From assembly GCA_029782025.1 (NCBI GenBank), contig JAKOVR010000209.1:60271-124270 (forward strand): DNA of 64,000 nt, read 5' to 3'. The position numbers and the translations under genes are program-made. Below, in pieces: positions 50,253-57,710 of this stretch (position 1 is its first letter; each line of letters begins with the position of its first letter). The stretch comes from Actinomycetes bacterium. Lineage in GTDB: Bacteria; Actinomycetota; Acidimicrobiia; Acidimicrobiales; Acidimicrobilacustridaceae. The notes below the pieces were generated by a model. That model worked only from the letters and a program-made list of their open reading frames with translations, made no database searches and was not told the DNA's origin.

Positions 50253-51806
50253 TCAGCGCACCTCGGGCCGGGGGGTCTCGGGGGCGCGGCGGGCGGCGTC
50301 GGGCAGCTCCTCGGGCTGCACCGGACGGGCGGGCACGGCGACGACGAACCCGCCGGCCTCGACCCGTTCCCAGGCCACGCCCTTGGCCGCCATCGCTTCG
50401 GTGAAGGCGTCGAGCTGGCGGCCCCGCAGCACCACCCACGCCGAGCGGGGGGAGGCCCGCACGAGGTCGTGGTAGGGCTGGTAGCGCACGATGCCCGCCG
50501 CCGGTGACGACACGATCCGCTCCCCCGTCTCGAAGTCGAGCCGGTAGGCCACCCAGTAGTCGCCCCACACCCGGGTGATGCCCCGGGCGTCGAGGGCCTC
50601 GATGACCTCGTGCAGCTCGGGCACGTTGCCGACCCGGTAGACGGTGCCGCCGGCCTCGGACAGGTGCCAGAGCCGGCCGAGGCTCATGGCGCTGAGGGCG
50701 ACGGCCACGCCGAGGGTGGCCAAGCTGCGGGCGCGGTGGGCGGCGCCGGCCGACCACACGCCGCGCACCGCCAGGAGCACGAGGATCGGCGCGGCGTAGA
50801 ACGTGTAGCGGAGGTTGGGGTCGTCGGGCGACCAGCCGATGGCGGCGTACACGACCACGTAGCCCACGAACCCGACCGCCTCCCACGAGCGGGCCCGGAC
50901 GGCCTGCCACCAGCCCCGGCCGAGCACCACCAGCAGGCCCAGGTACAGCACCACGCCGACCGCCCCCCAGGCCCAGTCGTGGCTGAGCACGTCGCGGGGG
51001 CCGAGGGCGCCGGCCAGCGCCCGCTCGAAGAAGTACTCGACCCGGCCGGGGTAGCTGCCGAGGCGGGGGAAGTTCTCGGTGGCCCGCAGCGGGCCCCAGT
51101 TGGTGCGGGACCCCTGGACCAACCAGGGCGCAGCGCCGGCGAGGAATCCCCCGGCGGCCAGGACGGCGGTGGCCGGCGTGACGGTGCGCCGGGCGTGGGC
51201 GAGCAGGACGGCGGCGGCGGGGATGAGGTAGTAGACGATGTTGGGCGCCATCCACCACCCGATCCCGGCGGCGAGGCCGAGGCCGGCGGCGTCCCCCCAG
51301 GCGCGGCGGTGCGGGCCGTCGGAGCGGTCGGCCAGCCGGTGGGCGCACAGCAGCACCACCAGGCCGGCGGTGGTGGTGGGCGGGTAGAAGAGCTGCTCGT
51401 GCACGCCGAACCAGAGGGCGGCGGCCGGGCCGGTGAAGAGCAGCACCCCGGCCAGCCGGGCCGCCGGCTCGGGCAGGCGGCGGCGGGCCACGCGGTAGAG
51501 GAGCCACGCGTTCAGGGCGCCGAGCACGGCGGTGGCGGCCCGCAAGCCCACGATGTTGAAGCCGAAGGCGGTCAGGCCCACCCACACCGGCCCGAGCTCG
51601 GGGGTGCCGCCGTAGTCCTGCCCCCAGAAGAAGACCGGGAACCCGGTCTGGGGGATGTGGGCGACCATGAGGCCGGCCACCACCTCGTCGCTGTCGGGGC
51701 GGCCGAGAGGCGTGAGGTAGATGAGCAGGCGGAGCGCCACCCCGGCCGCGATGCCGGCGGCCACGACCGGGTCGACGCGGCGGGGGACGCGGGGGGAGCC
51801 GGACAC
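50253..51806 (-). CDS. GT-C (PMT-like) polytopic glycosyltransferase
   Basis: 517 residues with about eleven membrane helices. The first outer loop carries the acidic 'GRPDSDEV' motif typical of GT-C transferases, which use polyprenyl-phosphate sugars. The last ~110 residues form a soluble domain ('LHEVIEALDARGITRVWGDYWVAYRLDFETGERIV'). Likely glycosylates cell-wall polymers or proteins. Lies between the FrhB-like and acyl-CoA dehydrogenase genes with short gaps (22 and 27 nt). Confidence 0.85.
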   Translation of the reverse strand: MSGSPRVPRRVDPVVAAGIAAGVALRLLIYLTPLGRPDSDEVVAGLMVAHIPQTGFPVFFWGQDYGGTPELGPVWVGLTAFGFNIVGLRAATAVLGALNAWLLYRVARRRLPEPAARLAGVLLFTGPAAALWFGVHEQLFYPPTTTAGLVVLLCAHRLADRSDGPHRRAWGDAAGLGLAAGIGWWMAPNIVYYLIPAAAVLLAHARRTVTPATAVLAAGGFLAGAAPWLVQGSRTNWGPLRATENFPRLGSYPGRVEYFFERALAGALGPRDVLSHDWAWGAVGVVLYLGLLVVLGRGWWQAVRARSWEAVGFVGYVVVYAAIGWSPDDPNLRYTFYAAPILVLLAVRGVWSAGAAHRARSLATLGVAVALSAMSLGRLWHLSEAGGTVYRVGNVPELHEVIEALDARGITRVWGDYWVAYRLDFETGERIVSSPAAGIVRYQPYHDLVRASPRSAWVVLRGRQLDAFTEAMAAKGVAWERVEAGGFVVAVPARPVQPEELPDAARRAPETPRPEVR

Positions 51807-51828
51807 GGGCGGTGGGGCGCGGCCCGGG

Positions 51829-53028
51829 TCAGGCCGGCGCGGGCTTCTTCTTCTCCGGGAGGCCGACCCGCACCACCGGGTTGGCCCACGAGGGCCAGCG
51901 CTCCCGGCTCTTGATGGCGAGCTTGCGCATCAGTTCGATCGCCCCCGGATCGTCGTCACCGGGACGGGCGATGATCGACCCGTCGGCGATCATCCGGCTG
52001 ATGATCTCGCGACCGAGCTCGGTGCGGACGATGGTGAGGGTCCAGTCGTTCTCCTTGCCGATGCCGCCGCAAGAGATGTCGGCGTGCTCGGCCGCGAAGT
52101 CGGGACAGTGGGTGCAGCCCTCACGGGTCCAGGCGTGGCACTCCTTGAGGTTGATCTCGTGGTACGTGCCGTCGTCCATCCAGATCTGGAAGACGCCCTT
52201 GATGTTCATCTTCTTCATGCGGGCCTTCTCCAGCCCGTACTTGGCCCAGAACAGCTCCTCGAAGATGGAGTCGTCGAAGGTCTTCGAGCAGAGGAGGCCG
52301 AGGTTGAAGACGATGGGCTTGGAGATCTTGCCCACCTTGCGGTGCCACATCACCGGCGGCACCGACGACTGGCAGCTCATGCCCACGAGGGCCAGCTTGG
52401 AGAGGCCCCGCTCGCGGGCCTCGTCGATGGCGAGGGTGTTGGCCGAGTAGGTGTAGCGGCTGCCGGCCCCGGCGAGGACCTCCTCGCGGGTGGCGGCCAC
52501 GCCCGGCTTGGCCTTCCAGATGTCGTCCTCCTCCACGAAGGAGGTGAGGGCGCCGTCGATGTAGCCCTCGCGCATGGCCCACAGCAGGATGGCCGAGACG
52601 AGCCCGCCGTCCTGGCCCATCTGGTGGACCATGTCGTCGCTGGCCCGGGTGAGCATGATGTCGCTGTAGATGCCGGCCATCTCGTCGGCCGCCCGCTCCC
52701 GGGCGAAGAGGTGCTCGTTGGCCTCGGGCTCCCACTGGCGGAAGCGGGGGCAGGCCCGGGTGCAGGTGGTGCAGCCCTTCTCCCCGTGGATGCAGTTGTC
52801 GGGGCCGAGCTCCTCCTCGAGGTGGTAGGGCCGGTACTGGCCGGGGTCGTGGTGGTACCCGATCACGTCGTGGGGGCAGGAGATCACGCACCCGGCGCAA
52901 CCCGTGCACAGCCCGGACTGGATGACCTCGCTGTAGAGCTCCTTCCACTGGAAGCTCCACCGCTCCTTCTTGGCGGACCCGTCCCCTGCATCGGCCCCGG
53001 CCGGGGCGTCGGCCTCGATCGTCGACAT
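51829..53028 (-). CDS. Coenzyme F420 hydrogenase/dehydrogenase beta-subunit (FrhB) family protein
   Basis: 399 residues. Two [4Fe-4S] ferredoxin-like clusters: C41-C44-C47-C51 ('CTGCAGCVISCP') and C79...C86-C89-C93. The central FrhB domain ('LTRASDDMVHQMGQDGGLVSAILLWAMREGYIDGAL') binds flavin, and a C-terminal zone contributes more cysteines ('EGCTHCPDF', 'ISCGGIG'). Family members move electrons between F420 and iron-sulfur partners. The substrate is unknown here. TAGCCT 7 nt before the ATG suggests its own promoter. Confidence 0.93.
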   Translation of the reverse strand: MSTIEADAPAGADAGDGSAKKERWSFQWKELYSEVIQSGLCTGCAGCVISCPHDVIGYHHDPGQYRPYHLEEELGPDNCIHGEKGCTTCTRACPRFRQWEPEANEHLFARERAADEMAGIYSDIMLTRASDDMVHQMGQDGGLVSAILLWAMREGYIDGALTSFVEEDDIWKAKPGVAATREEVLAGAGSRYTYSANTLAIDEARERGLSKLALVGMSCQSSVPPVMWHRKVGKISKPIVFNLGLLCSKTFDDSIFEELFWAKYGLEKARMKKMNIKGVFQIWMDDGTYHEINLKECHAWTREGCTHCPDFAAEHADISCGGIGKENDWTLTIVRTELGREIISRMIADGSIIARPGDDDPGAIELMRKLAIKSRERWPSWANPVVRVGLPEKKKPAPA

Positions 53029-53035
53029 GCCGGCG

Positions 53036-53041
53036 AGGCTA
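53036..53041 (-). promoter_or_regulatory. -10 element of FrhB-like gene
   Basis: TAGCCT on the minus strand, 7 nt before the ATG at 53028; overlaps the end of the upstream reductase gene. Confidence 0.35.
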
Positions 53042-54016
53042 TCTCCCGGACCCCAGGATGTCGGACTCGGAGAAGGTGCCGGGCGGGGTGGCCTGGCGGA
53101 CGGCGTCGTGCATCAGCCGCTGGAGGCGGGCGTTGACCGGGGTGGGCACGCCGTGGAGCCGGCCCAGCAACGCGATCTCGCCGTTGAGGGCGTCGACCTC
53201 GACGCTGCCCTGGCCCCGGGCCAGGCTCTGCCACGTCGACCCGCCGCCCCGCCGTTCGCCGTGCACCGGCTTCCAGGTGATGCGCGACCCGCGGTGGCCG
53301 AGGTCCTCCTCGAGCGTGGCCACGTCGATGCCGGCGGCGGCCAGCACCGCTTCGCCCTCGGCCGCCACCCGCTGGTCGAGCTCGCCGCCCCGGGCGCCCG
53401 GCCCGCACAGCGCCTCGACGGCGTTGCCGAGGTTGAGGATGAGCTTGCGGTACTTGCTGCGGCTGATGTCGGCCCGGGCGTCGGAGGGGAAGCCGGCGCG
53501 GGCGAAGGCGGCGGCGATCCCCTCGGCCGTGGCGTCGACCCCGGCCGGCCACCGGCCGATGTCGAGCAGGCCGGGCGTGGGGGTGGAGTAGGCCCGCACC
53601 ACCCCGGGGCGGAGGTGCTCGGTCGGGGCGATCACGGTGACGGCGTAGACGTGCTCGAACAGCCGCAGGGCGCAGCGCTCGTTGTCGACCCCGTTCTGGA
53701 GGCACACGACCGGGGGCTCGAGGCCGCCGGCCGCCCCGCACGCGTCGACGAGGTCGGCCAGCACGCCGGCCGTGTCCTGGCTCTTGACGGCCAGCAGGAC
53801 GACGTCGCCCTCCCGCAGCCCGGCCTCGGCCAACGTGGCGACGGTGGGCACGGGCACGACGGTGTCGCCGGTGGGCTCCTCCAGCACGATGCCGTGGGCG
53901 GCGATCGTGCGGCCGTGCTCGCCCCGGGCCACGAAGGCCACGTCCTCGCCGGCGAGGGCCAGCCGGGCGCCGACCACGCCGCCGACGGCGCCGGCCCCGA
54001 CGATCACGAAGCGCAC
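53039..54016 (-). CDS. Ketopantoate reductase family (ApbA/PanE)
   Basis: 325 residues. NADPH-binding 'VGAGAVGGVVGARLALAG' at the N terminus, catalytic Lys regions 'LLAVKSQDT' and 'RKLILNLGNAVE', and the C-terminal helical PanE_C domain. The pantothenate role (2-dehydropantoate to pantoate) is the family reference, but many relatives reduce other 2-oxo acids and no panB/panC is adjacent. Same strand as and 10 nt from the FrhB-like gene. Confidence 0.88.
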   Translation of the reverse strand: MRFVIVGAGAVGGVVGARLALAGEDVAFVARGEHGRTIAAHGIVLEEPTGDTVVPVPTVATLAEAGLREGDVVLLAVKSQDTAGVLADLVDACGAAGGLEPPVVCLQNGVDNERCALRLFEHVYAVTVIAPTEHLRPGVVRAYSTPTPGLLDIGRWPAGVDATAEGIAAAFARAGFPSDARADISRSKYRKLILNLGNAVEALCGPGARGGELDQRVAAEGEAVLAAAGIDVATLEEDLGHRGSRITWKPVHGERRGGGSTWQSLARGQGSVEVDALNGEIALLGRLHGVPTPVNARLQRLMHDAVRQATPPGTFSESDILGSGR

Positions 54017-54029
54017 GCGGCCTCCGGGC

Positions 54030-54548
54030 TCAGCGCAGGGTGCCGGGCGTGGTGCCGCCCGAGGTGCCCCCGGTGGTGCCGCCGGGGGCCACCGGCCCGA
54101 CCACGGCGGTGGAGCCGGGGGTCTGGCCCTGGGCCGCCACCTTGCCGGGGCAGCCCTTGATCTGGTCGATGACCGACTGCTTCACCACGTCGGGGCTGGT
54201 GATCTTGGTGACGTCCTGGCGGACCTCGTGCTCGATCTCGGCCAGGGTCTTCCCGTCGTAGCCGTCGAACTTCTTGGCCCCGCCGGCCAGCGTGCGGTTG
54301 GTCTTGTCGTCGGCGCTGGCCGGGACGTTCTCGGCCAGCACGTCGTACATGCACTGGCACTGCGAGCGGGTGTTGAGCGTGGCCGGCGTGCCGTTGTAGT
54401 CCTGGGTGCAGCCGCTCAGGAAGTTGGCCTTCAGCACGTCGTCGTAGGTCTTCGGGGAGTTGTCCGGGCTGACGCACCCCGTGAGCAGCAGGCCCAGCGC
54501 AGCGGCGGGCAGCAGGGCGCGCAACGGGACACGGGACGATCGACGCAC
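54030..54548 (-). CDS. Cys-containing lipoprotein of unknown function
   Basis: 172 residues with a clear lipobox 'LLTGC' (Cys25). The mature part has four further cysteines in 'FLSGCTQDYN', 'SQCQCMYDVL' and 'IKGCPGK', likely disulfides, in a helical domain of the type seen in small actinobacterial lipoproteins. The Gly/Thr-rich tail is probably flexible. It ends 13 nt before the reductase gene and may head that cluster. Confidence 0.78.
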   Translation of the reverse strand: MRRSSRVPLRALLPAAALGLLLTGCVSPDNSPKTYDDVLKANFLSGCTQDYNGTPATLNTRSQCQCMYDVLAENVPASADDKTNRTLAGGAKKFDGYDGKTLAEIEHEVRQDVTKITSPDVVKQSVIDQIKGCPGKVAAQGQTPGSTAVVGPVAPGGTTGGTSGGTTPGTLR

Positions 54549-54639
54549 GGACGCTCCTCGGTGGGCGACGAACGCCGGCGGGGCCGGCGCGGAACGGTCA
54601 ACCGTACCGAAGCCCGGCGGCGGCGGGGAAACCGGCTGG

Positions 54640-54891
54640 TCAGGCGGAGCGACGGGCCCGGTAGGCCGACAGGTCGACGACCTCGGCGCTCGGGACCTCG
54701 GGGACGACCGGCGCCGGAGCCAGGCGGGCCAGGTAGGCGAGGTGGGCGACCGACGCCAGCTCGACGACCTCGGCCACCGGTTCGGCCGGGGCCGTGGCCT
54801 GGCGGAGCGCCGACCAGAGCCCCCGCGGCCCGGAGGGGACGGCTGCGGTGGTGGGGAGGAAGTGGTCCACTCGGTCGACGCTCACTGCCAT
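54640..54891 (-). CDS. Small unknown protein
   Basis: 83 residues from the ATG at 54891 (an upstream start at 54942 adds a Pro/Arg-rich tail that looks non-native). The sequence 'VVELASVAHLAYLARLAPAPVVPEVPSAEVVDLSAYRARRSA' contains the short motif 'VDLSAYRARR' at the C terminus, a repeated theme after 'VVELASVAHLAYLA'. No membrane helix. Function unknown. Confidence 0.55.
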   Translation of the reverse strand: MAVSVDRVDHFLPTTAAVPSGPRGLWSALRQATAPAEPVAEVVELASVAHLAYLARLAPAPVVPEVPSAEVVDLSAYRARRSA

Positions 54892-54937
54892 GGAGCGATC
54901 CTGCGCCTCCCCGCCCGATCGGGGATGAGCCGCCCGA

Positions 54938-54957
54938 CCCATTTTTCTATAAATGGG
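54938..54957. promoter_or_regulatory. AT-rich palindrome upstream of small gene
   Basis: CCCATTT-6 nt-AAATGGG in an AT-rich 75-nt patch between the UDG stop and the small gene. It contains TATAGA on the minus strand (a possible -10). TCTCATT/TCGATA at 54965-54977 recall words at 6701-6728. Confidence 0.35.
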
Positions 54958-54992
54958 CCGTTTGTCTCATTTCGATACTTTGCCGGGATTTT

Positions 54993-55679
54993 TCACATTT
55001 GGCGGGCTCGGGCGAAGACGGCGTCGAGCATCGGCTCGGTCAGCTTCCCGGTGAAGGTGTTCTGCTGGCTGACGTGGAAGCTGCCCACGATGGTGGCGGG
55101 CCGGTCCGGCCCGAGCAGGACGGGCACCTCCACGCCGTGGCCGAACCGGGGCCGGGGCCGCACGCCGAAGGCGGTGCACACCACGTCGTAGGCGAACTGG
55201 CCGAGCACGACCACCACCCGCACCTCGGGGAGCAGGTCGATCTCCCGGAGCAGGAAGGGGCGGCAGCGGTCGCGCTCCTCGGGCGTGGGCTTGTTGGCCG
55301 GCGGCGCGCAGCGCACCGGGGCCGTGATGTAGGCGCCGGTCAGCCGGAGGCCGTCGTCGCGGGCGACCGACACGGGCCGGTCGGCGAAGCCGGCCCGGTG
55401 CAGGGCCCGGTACAGCCACTCCCCCGACCGGTCGCCGGTGAACATCCGCCCGGTGCGGTTGGCGCCATGGGCGGCGGGGGCGAGGCCGACGACGAGCACC
55501 GAGGCGCCGGGATCGCCGAACCCGGGCACCGGCCGGCCCCAGTACTCCTCGTCGCGATAGGCGGCCTTGCGCTCGACGGCGACGGCCTCGCGCCACGCCA
55601 CCAACCGAGGGCAGGCGCGGCAGTCGGCGATCTCGGCCGCGAGGTCGTCCAGGGTGCGCAGGCGGGTCCGGCGATCCAT
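54993..55679 (-). CDS. Family 5 uracil-DNA glycosylase (UdgB-like)
   Basis: 228 residues. Iron-sulfur cysteines C20, C23, C124 and C139; motif 1 'GLAPAAHGANRTGRMFTGD' (~65-83), lacking the catalytic Asp of family 4 as usual for UDGb; motif 2 'GSFHVSQQNTFTG' with H202. It removes uracil (and often hypoxanthine or xanthine) from DNA, useful in a GC-rich genome prone to cytosine deamination. TAGCGT 9 nt before the ATG. Confidence 0.94.
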   Translation of the reverse strand: MDRRTRLRTLDDLAAEIADCRACPRLVAWREAVAVERKAAYRDEEYWGRPVPGFGDPGASVLVVGLAPAAHGANRTGRMFTGDRSGEWLYRALHRAGFADRPVSVARDDGLRLTGAYITAPVRCAPPANKPTPEERDRCRPFLLREIDLLPEVRVVVVLGQFAYDVVCTAFGVRPRPRFGHGVEVPVLLGPDRPATIVGSFHVSQQNTFTGKLTEPMLDAVFARARQM

Positions 55680-55688
55680 CGGGGCTCG

Positions 55689-55694
55689 ACGCTA
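55689..55694 (-). promoter_or_regulatory. -10 element of UDG gene
   Basis: TAGCGT on the minus strand, 9 nt before the ATG at 55679. Confidence 0.4.
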
Positions 55695-55719
55695 CCGCCG
55701 CACCGGCGAGGGCAGCCGG

Positions 55720-55725
55720 TAGCGT
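55720..55725 (+). promoter_or_regulatory. -10 element of phosphatase/DUF3090/SCO1664 operon
   Basis: TAGCGT, 8 nt before the ATG at 55734; the same hexamer serves the divergent UDG gene. Confidence 0.45.
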
Positions 55726-55733
55726 GACCGCCG

Positions 55734-56393
55734 ATGCCCGCCAGGAAGCGCACACCCGACGGTCCGAAGCCCACGTTGGTGCTGCTGGTCCGCCACGGCC
55801 AGACACCGACCACCGGCCAGTCGCTCCCCGGGCGCGCCCCAGGGCTGCACCTCGCCGACACCGGCCGCGCCCAGGCCGAGGCCGTGGCCGAGCGCATCGC
55901 CGCCATCGGGGCCGACAAGGTGGCGGCGGTGTACGCCTCGCCGCTGGAGCGCACACGGGAGACCGCGGCCCCGATCGGCCGAGCCGTGGGCCAGCGCGTG
56001 CGCCGCGACCGCGGGCTGCTCGAGTGCGACTTCGGCGAGTGGACCGGTCGGGCCCTGAAGGACCTGGCCAAGCTCCCCGAGTGGACCACGGTCCAGCGCT
56101 ACCCGAGCGGCTTCCGGTTCCCCGGCGGCGAGTCCTTCACCGAGATGCAGACCCGGATCACCGGGGCGCTGGCCGGCCTGGCCGCCCGCCACCCGGGCGG
56201 CACCGTCGTCGCCGTGTCCCACGCCGATCCGATCAAGGCCGCCGTCGCCCACGCCATGGGCACCCACCTCGACCTGTTCCAGCGGATCGTGATCTCGCCG
56301 TGCTCGGTGAGCGCGATCCTCTACACCGCCGGCGGGCCGGCCGTGCTCACGGTCAACAACGTCGGCGACCTCAGCACCCTGGCCCTGTCATGA
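55734..56393 (+). CDS. Histidine phosphatase (MSMEG_4193 family)
   Basis: 219 residues. The 'LLVRHGQT' phosphate-binding motif with nucleophile His, 'YASPLERTRETA', 'GLLECDFGEWTG' and the second His in 'VSHADPIK' are all present. It is the first gene of a trio with DUF3090 and a SCO1664-family protein. This trio is conserved in Actinobacteria near mycothiol ligase mshC (mshC is not in this window). The substrate is unknown; phosphoglycerate is unlikely. Confidence 0.93.
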   Translation: MPARKRTPDGPKPTLVLLVRHGQTPTTGQSLPGRAPGLHLADTGRAQAEAVAERIAAIGADKVAAVYASPLERTRETAAPIGRAVGQRVRRDRGLLECDFGEWTGRALKDLAKLPEWTTVQRYPSGFRFPGGESFTEMQTRITGALAGLAARHPGGTVVAVSHADPIKAAVAHAMGTHLDLFQRIVISPCSVSAILYTAGGPAVLTVNNVGDLSTLALS

Positions 56394-56415
56394 CCCCTCC
56401 CCCGCGGCACGGCCG

Positions 56416-56943
56416 ATGAGCGCCTCCTTCGAGTTCACCGAGCCCGACCTCTTCACCGCCGGCACCGTCGGCCCGCCGGGCCAACGCGTGTTCTTCCTCC
56501 AGGCCCGCCAGTTCGGGGCGGTCGTGTCGTTCAAGTGCGAGAAGCAGCAGGTCGCCGCCCTGGCCGATTACCTCGCCGGCCTGCTCTCCGACCTGCCCGA
56601 CCCGCCGCCGCCCCCGGCCGACGCCGCGGACGCCCTCGCCCTGCAGGAACCGGCCATCGCCGAATGGGTCGTGGGCGCGCTCGGTGTGGCCTACAACCAC
56701 ACCGCCGGCACGTTCATCATCGAGGCCGAGGAGCTCCTCATCGTCGAGGACGACGACATCGACGAGGACACCGCCGCCGAGCTAGCCGCCGCGGCGGGGA
56801 AGGTGCGCTTCACCCTCACCCGCGGCCAGGTGGCGGCGTTCGTGCCCCACGCCCAGGCCCTCGTGGCCTCCGGGCGGCCCCCGTGCTTCCTGTGCGGCTT
56901 GCCGCTCGACCCCGCCGGCCATGTCTGCCCCCGGAACAACTGA
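56416..56943 (+). CDS. DUF3090 family protein with C-terminal zinc ribbon
   Basis: 175 residues. The family core is 'FTEPDLFTAGTVGPPGQRVFFLQARQFGAVVSFKCEKQQVAALADYLAGLLSDLP'. The C terminus is a small knuckle C157-x2-C160...H169-x-C171, likely zinc-binding. No known activity. 22 nt after the phosphatase gene and overlapping the SCO1664-family gene by 23 nt. Confidence 0.94.
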   Translation: MSASFEFTEPDLFTAGTVGPPGQRVFFLQARQFGAVVSFKCEKQQVAALADYLAGLLSDLPDPPPPPADAADALALQEPAIAEWVVGALGVAYNHTAGTFIIEAEELLIVEDDDIDEDTAAELAAAAGKVRFTLTRGQVAAFVPHAQALVASGRPPCFLCGLPLDPAGHVCPRNN

Positions 56944-57691
56944 GCGCCTCCGCACCGAGCCGCTCACCGTGCTCGGCCGCATGCCCTACAGCTCCAACGC
57001 CACGCTGCTCGTGGCGGTGGGCGAGGTGCCCGCCGGCCTCGGGTCCGAGGCCGGCCTGGAGCGGCTGGCCGCCAGCGGCGCCCTCCTGGCCGTCTACAAG
57101 CCGGCCCGCGGTGAGCGGCCGCTGTGGGACTTCCCCTCCGGGCTCTACACGCGGGAGATCGCGGCCTACGAGCTGTCCGAGGCGCTGGGCTGGGACCTCG
57201 TGCCCACCACCGTGCTGCGGGGCGCCGACCCCGACGACAACGGCGCCCCGCTGGGCGAGGGGTCGGTGCAGCGCTTCGTCGACGCCGACTTCGAGGAGCA
57301 CTACTTCACGCTGCTCGAGGACGACGCCCACCACGACGACCTGCGCCGCATCTGCGTGTTCGACCTCCTGGCCAACAACACCGACCGCAAGGGCGGGCAC
57401 GTGCTGCTCGACAAGGCCGGCCACCTCTGGTGCATCGACAACGGCCTGTCGTTCCACCAGGAGTTCAAGCTGCGCACCGTGATCTGGGACTTCGCCGGCG
57501 AACCGATCCCCGACGCGCTGCGCGACGACGTGTGCCGGGTGCTGCTCGACGGCGGCGTGCCCGACACGGTGGCCTGCTTCCTCGACCCGTTCGAGATCGA
57601 CGCCTTGCGCACCCGGGCCCGGGCCGTGGTGGCCGAGGGCCGCTTCCCGATCGACACCACCGGCCGCCGGTACCCCTGGCCGATGGTCTGA
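56921..57691 (+). CDS. SCO1664-family protein (PI3/4-kinase-like fold)
   Basis: 256 residues. The sequence has kinase-like marks: 'LLAVYKPARGERPLWDFPSGLYTREIAAYELSE' (ATP lysine), catalytic loop 'LLANNTDRKGGHVLL' and metal motif 'CIDNGLSF'. This matches the phosphatidylinositol-kinase-like fold as used by bacterial HipA/Fam20-like enzymes; substrate unknown. The start overlaps DUF3090 by 23 nt. With the phosphatase upstream, a kinase/phosphatase pair acting on the same molecule is an attractive inference. Confidence 0.92.
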   Translation: MSAPGTTERLRTEPLTVLGRMPYSSNATLLVAVGEVPAGLGSEAGLERLAASGALLAVYKPARGERPLWDFPSGLYTREIAAYELSEALGWDLVPTTVLRGADPDDNGAPLGEGSVQRFVDADFEEHYFTLLEDDAHHDDLRRICVFDLLANNTDRKGGHVLLDKAGHLWCIDNGLSFHQEFKLRTVIWDFAGEPIPDALRDDVCRVLLDGGVPDTVACFLDPFEIDALRTRARAVVAEGRFPIDTTGRRYPWPMV

Positions 57692-57710
57692 GCGCGATCG
57701 GGGCCGGCGA

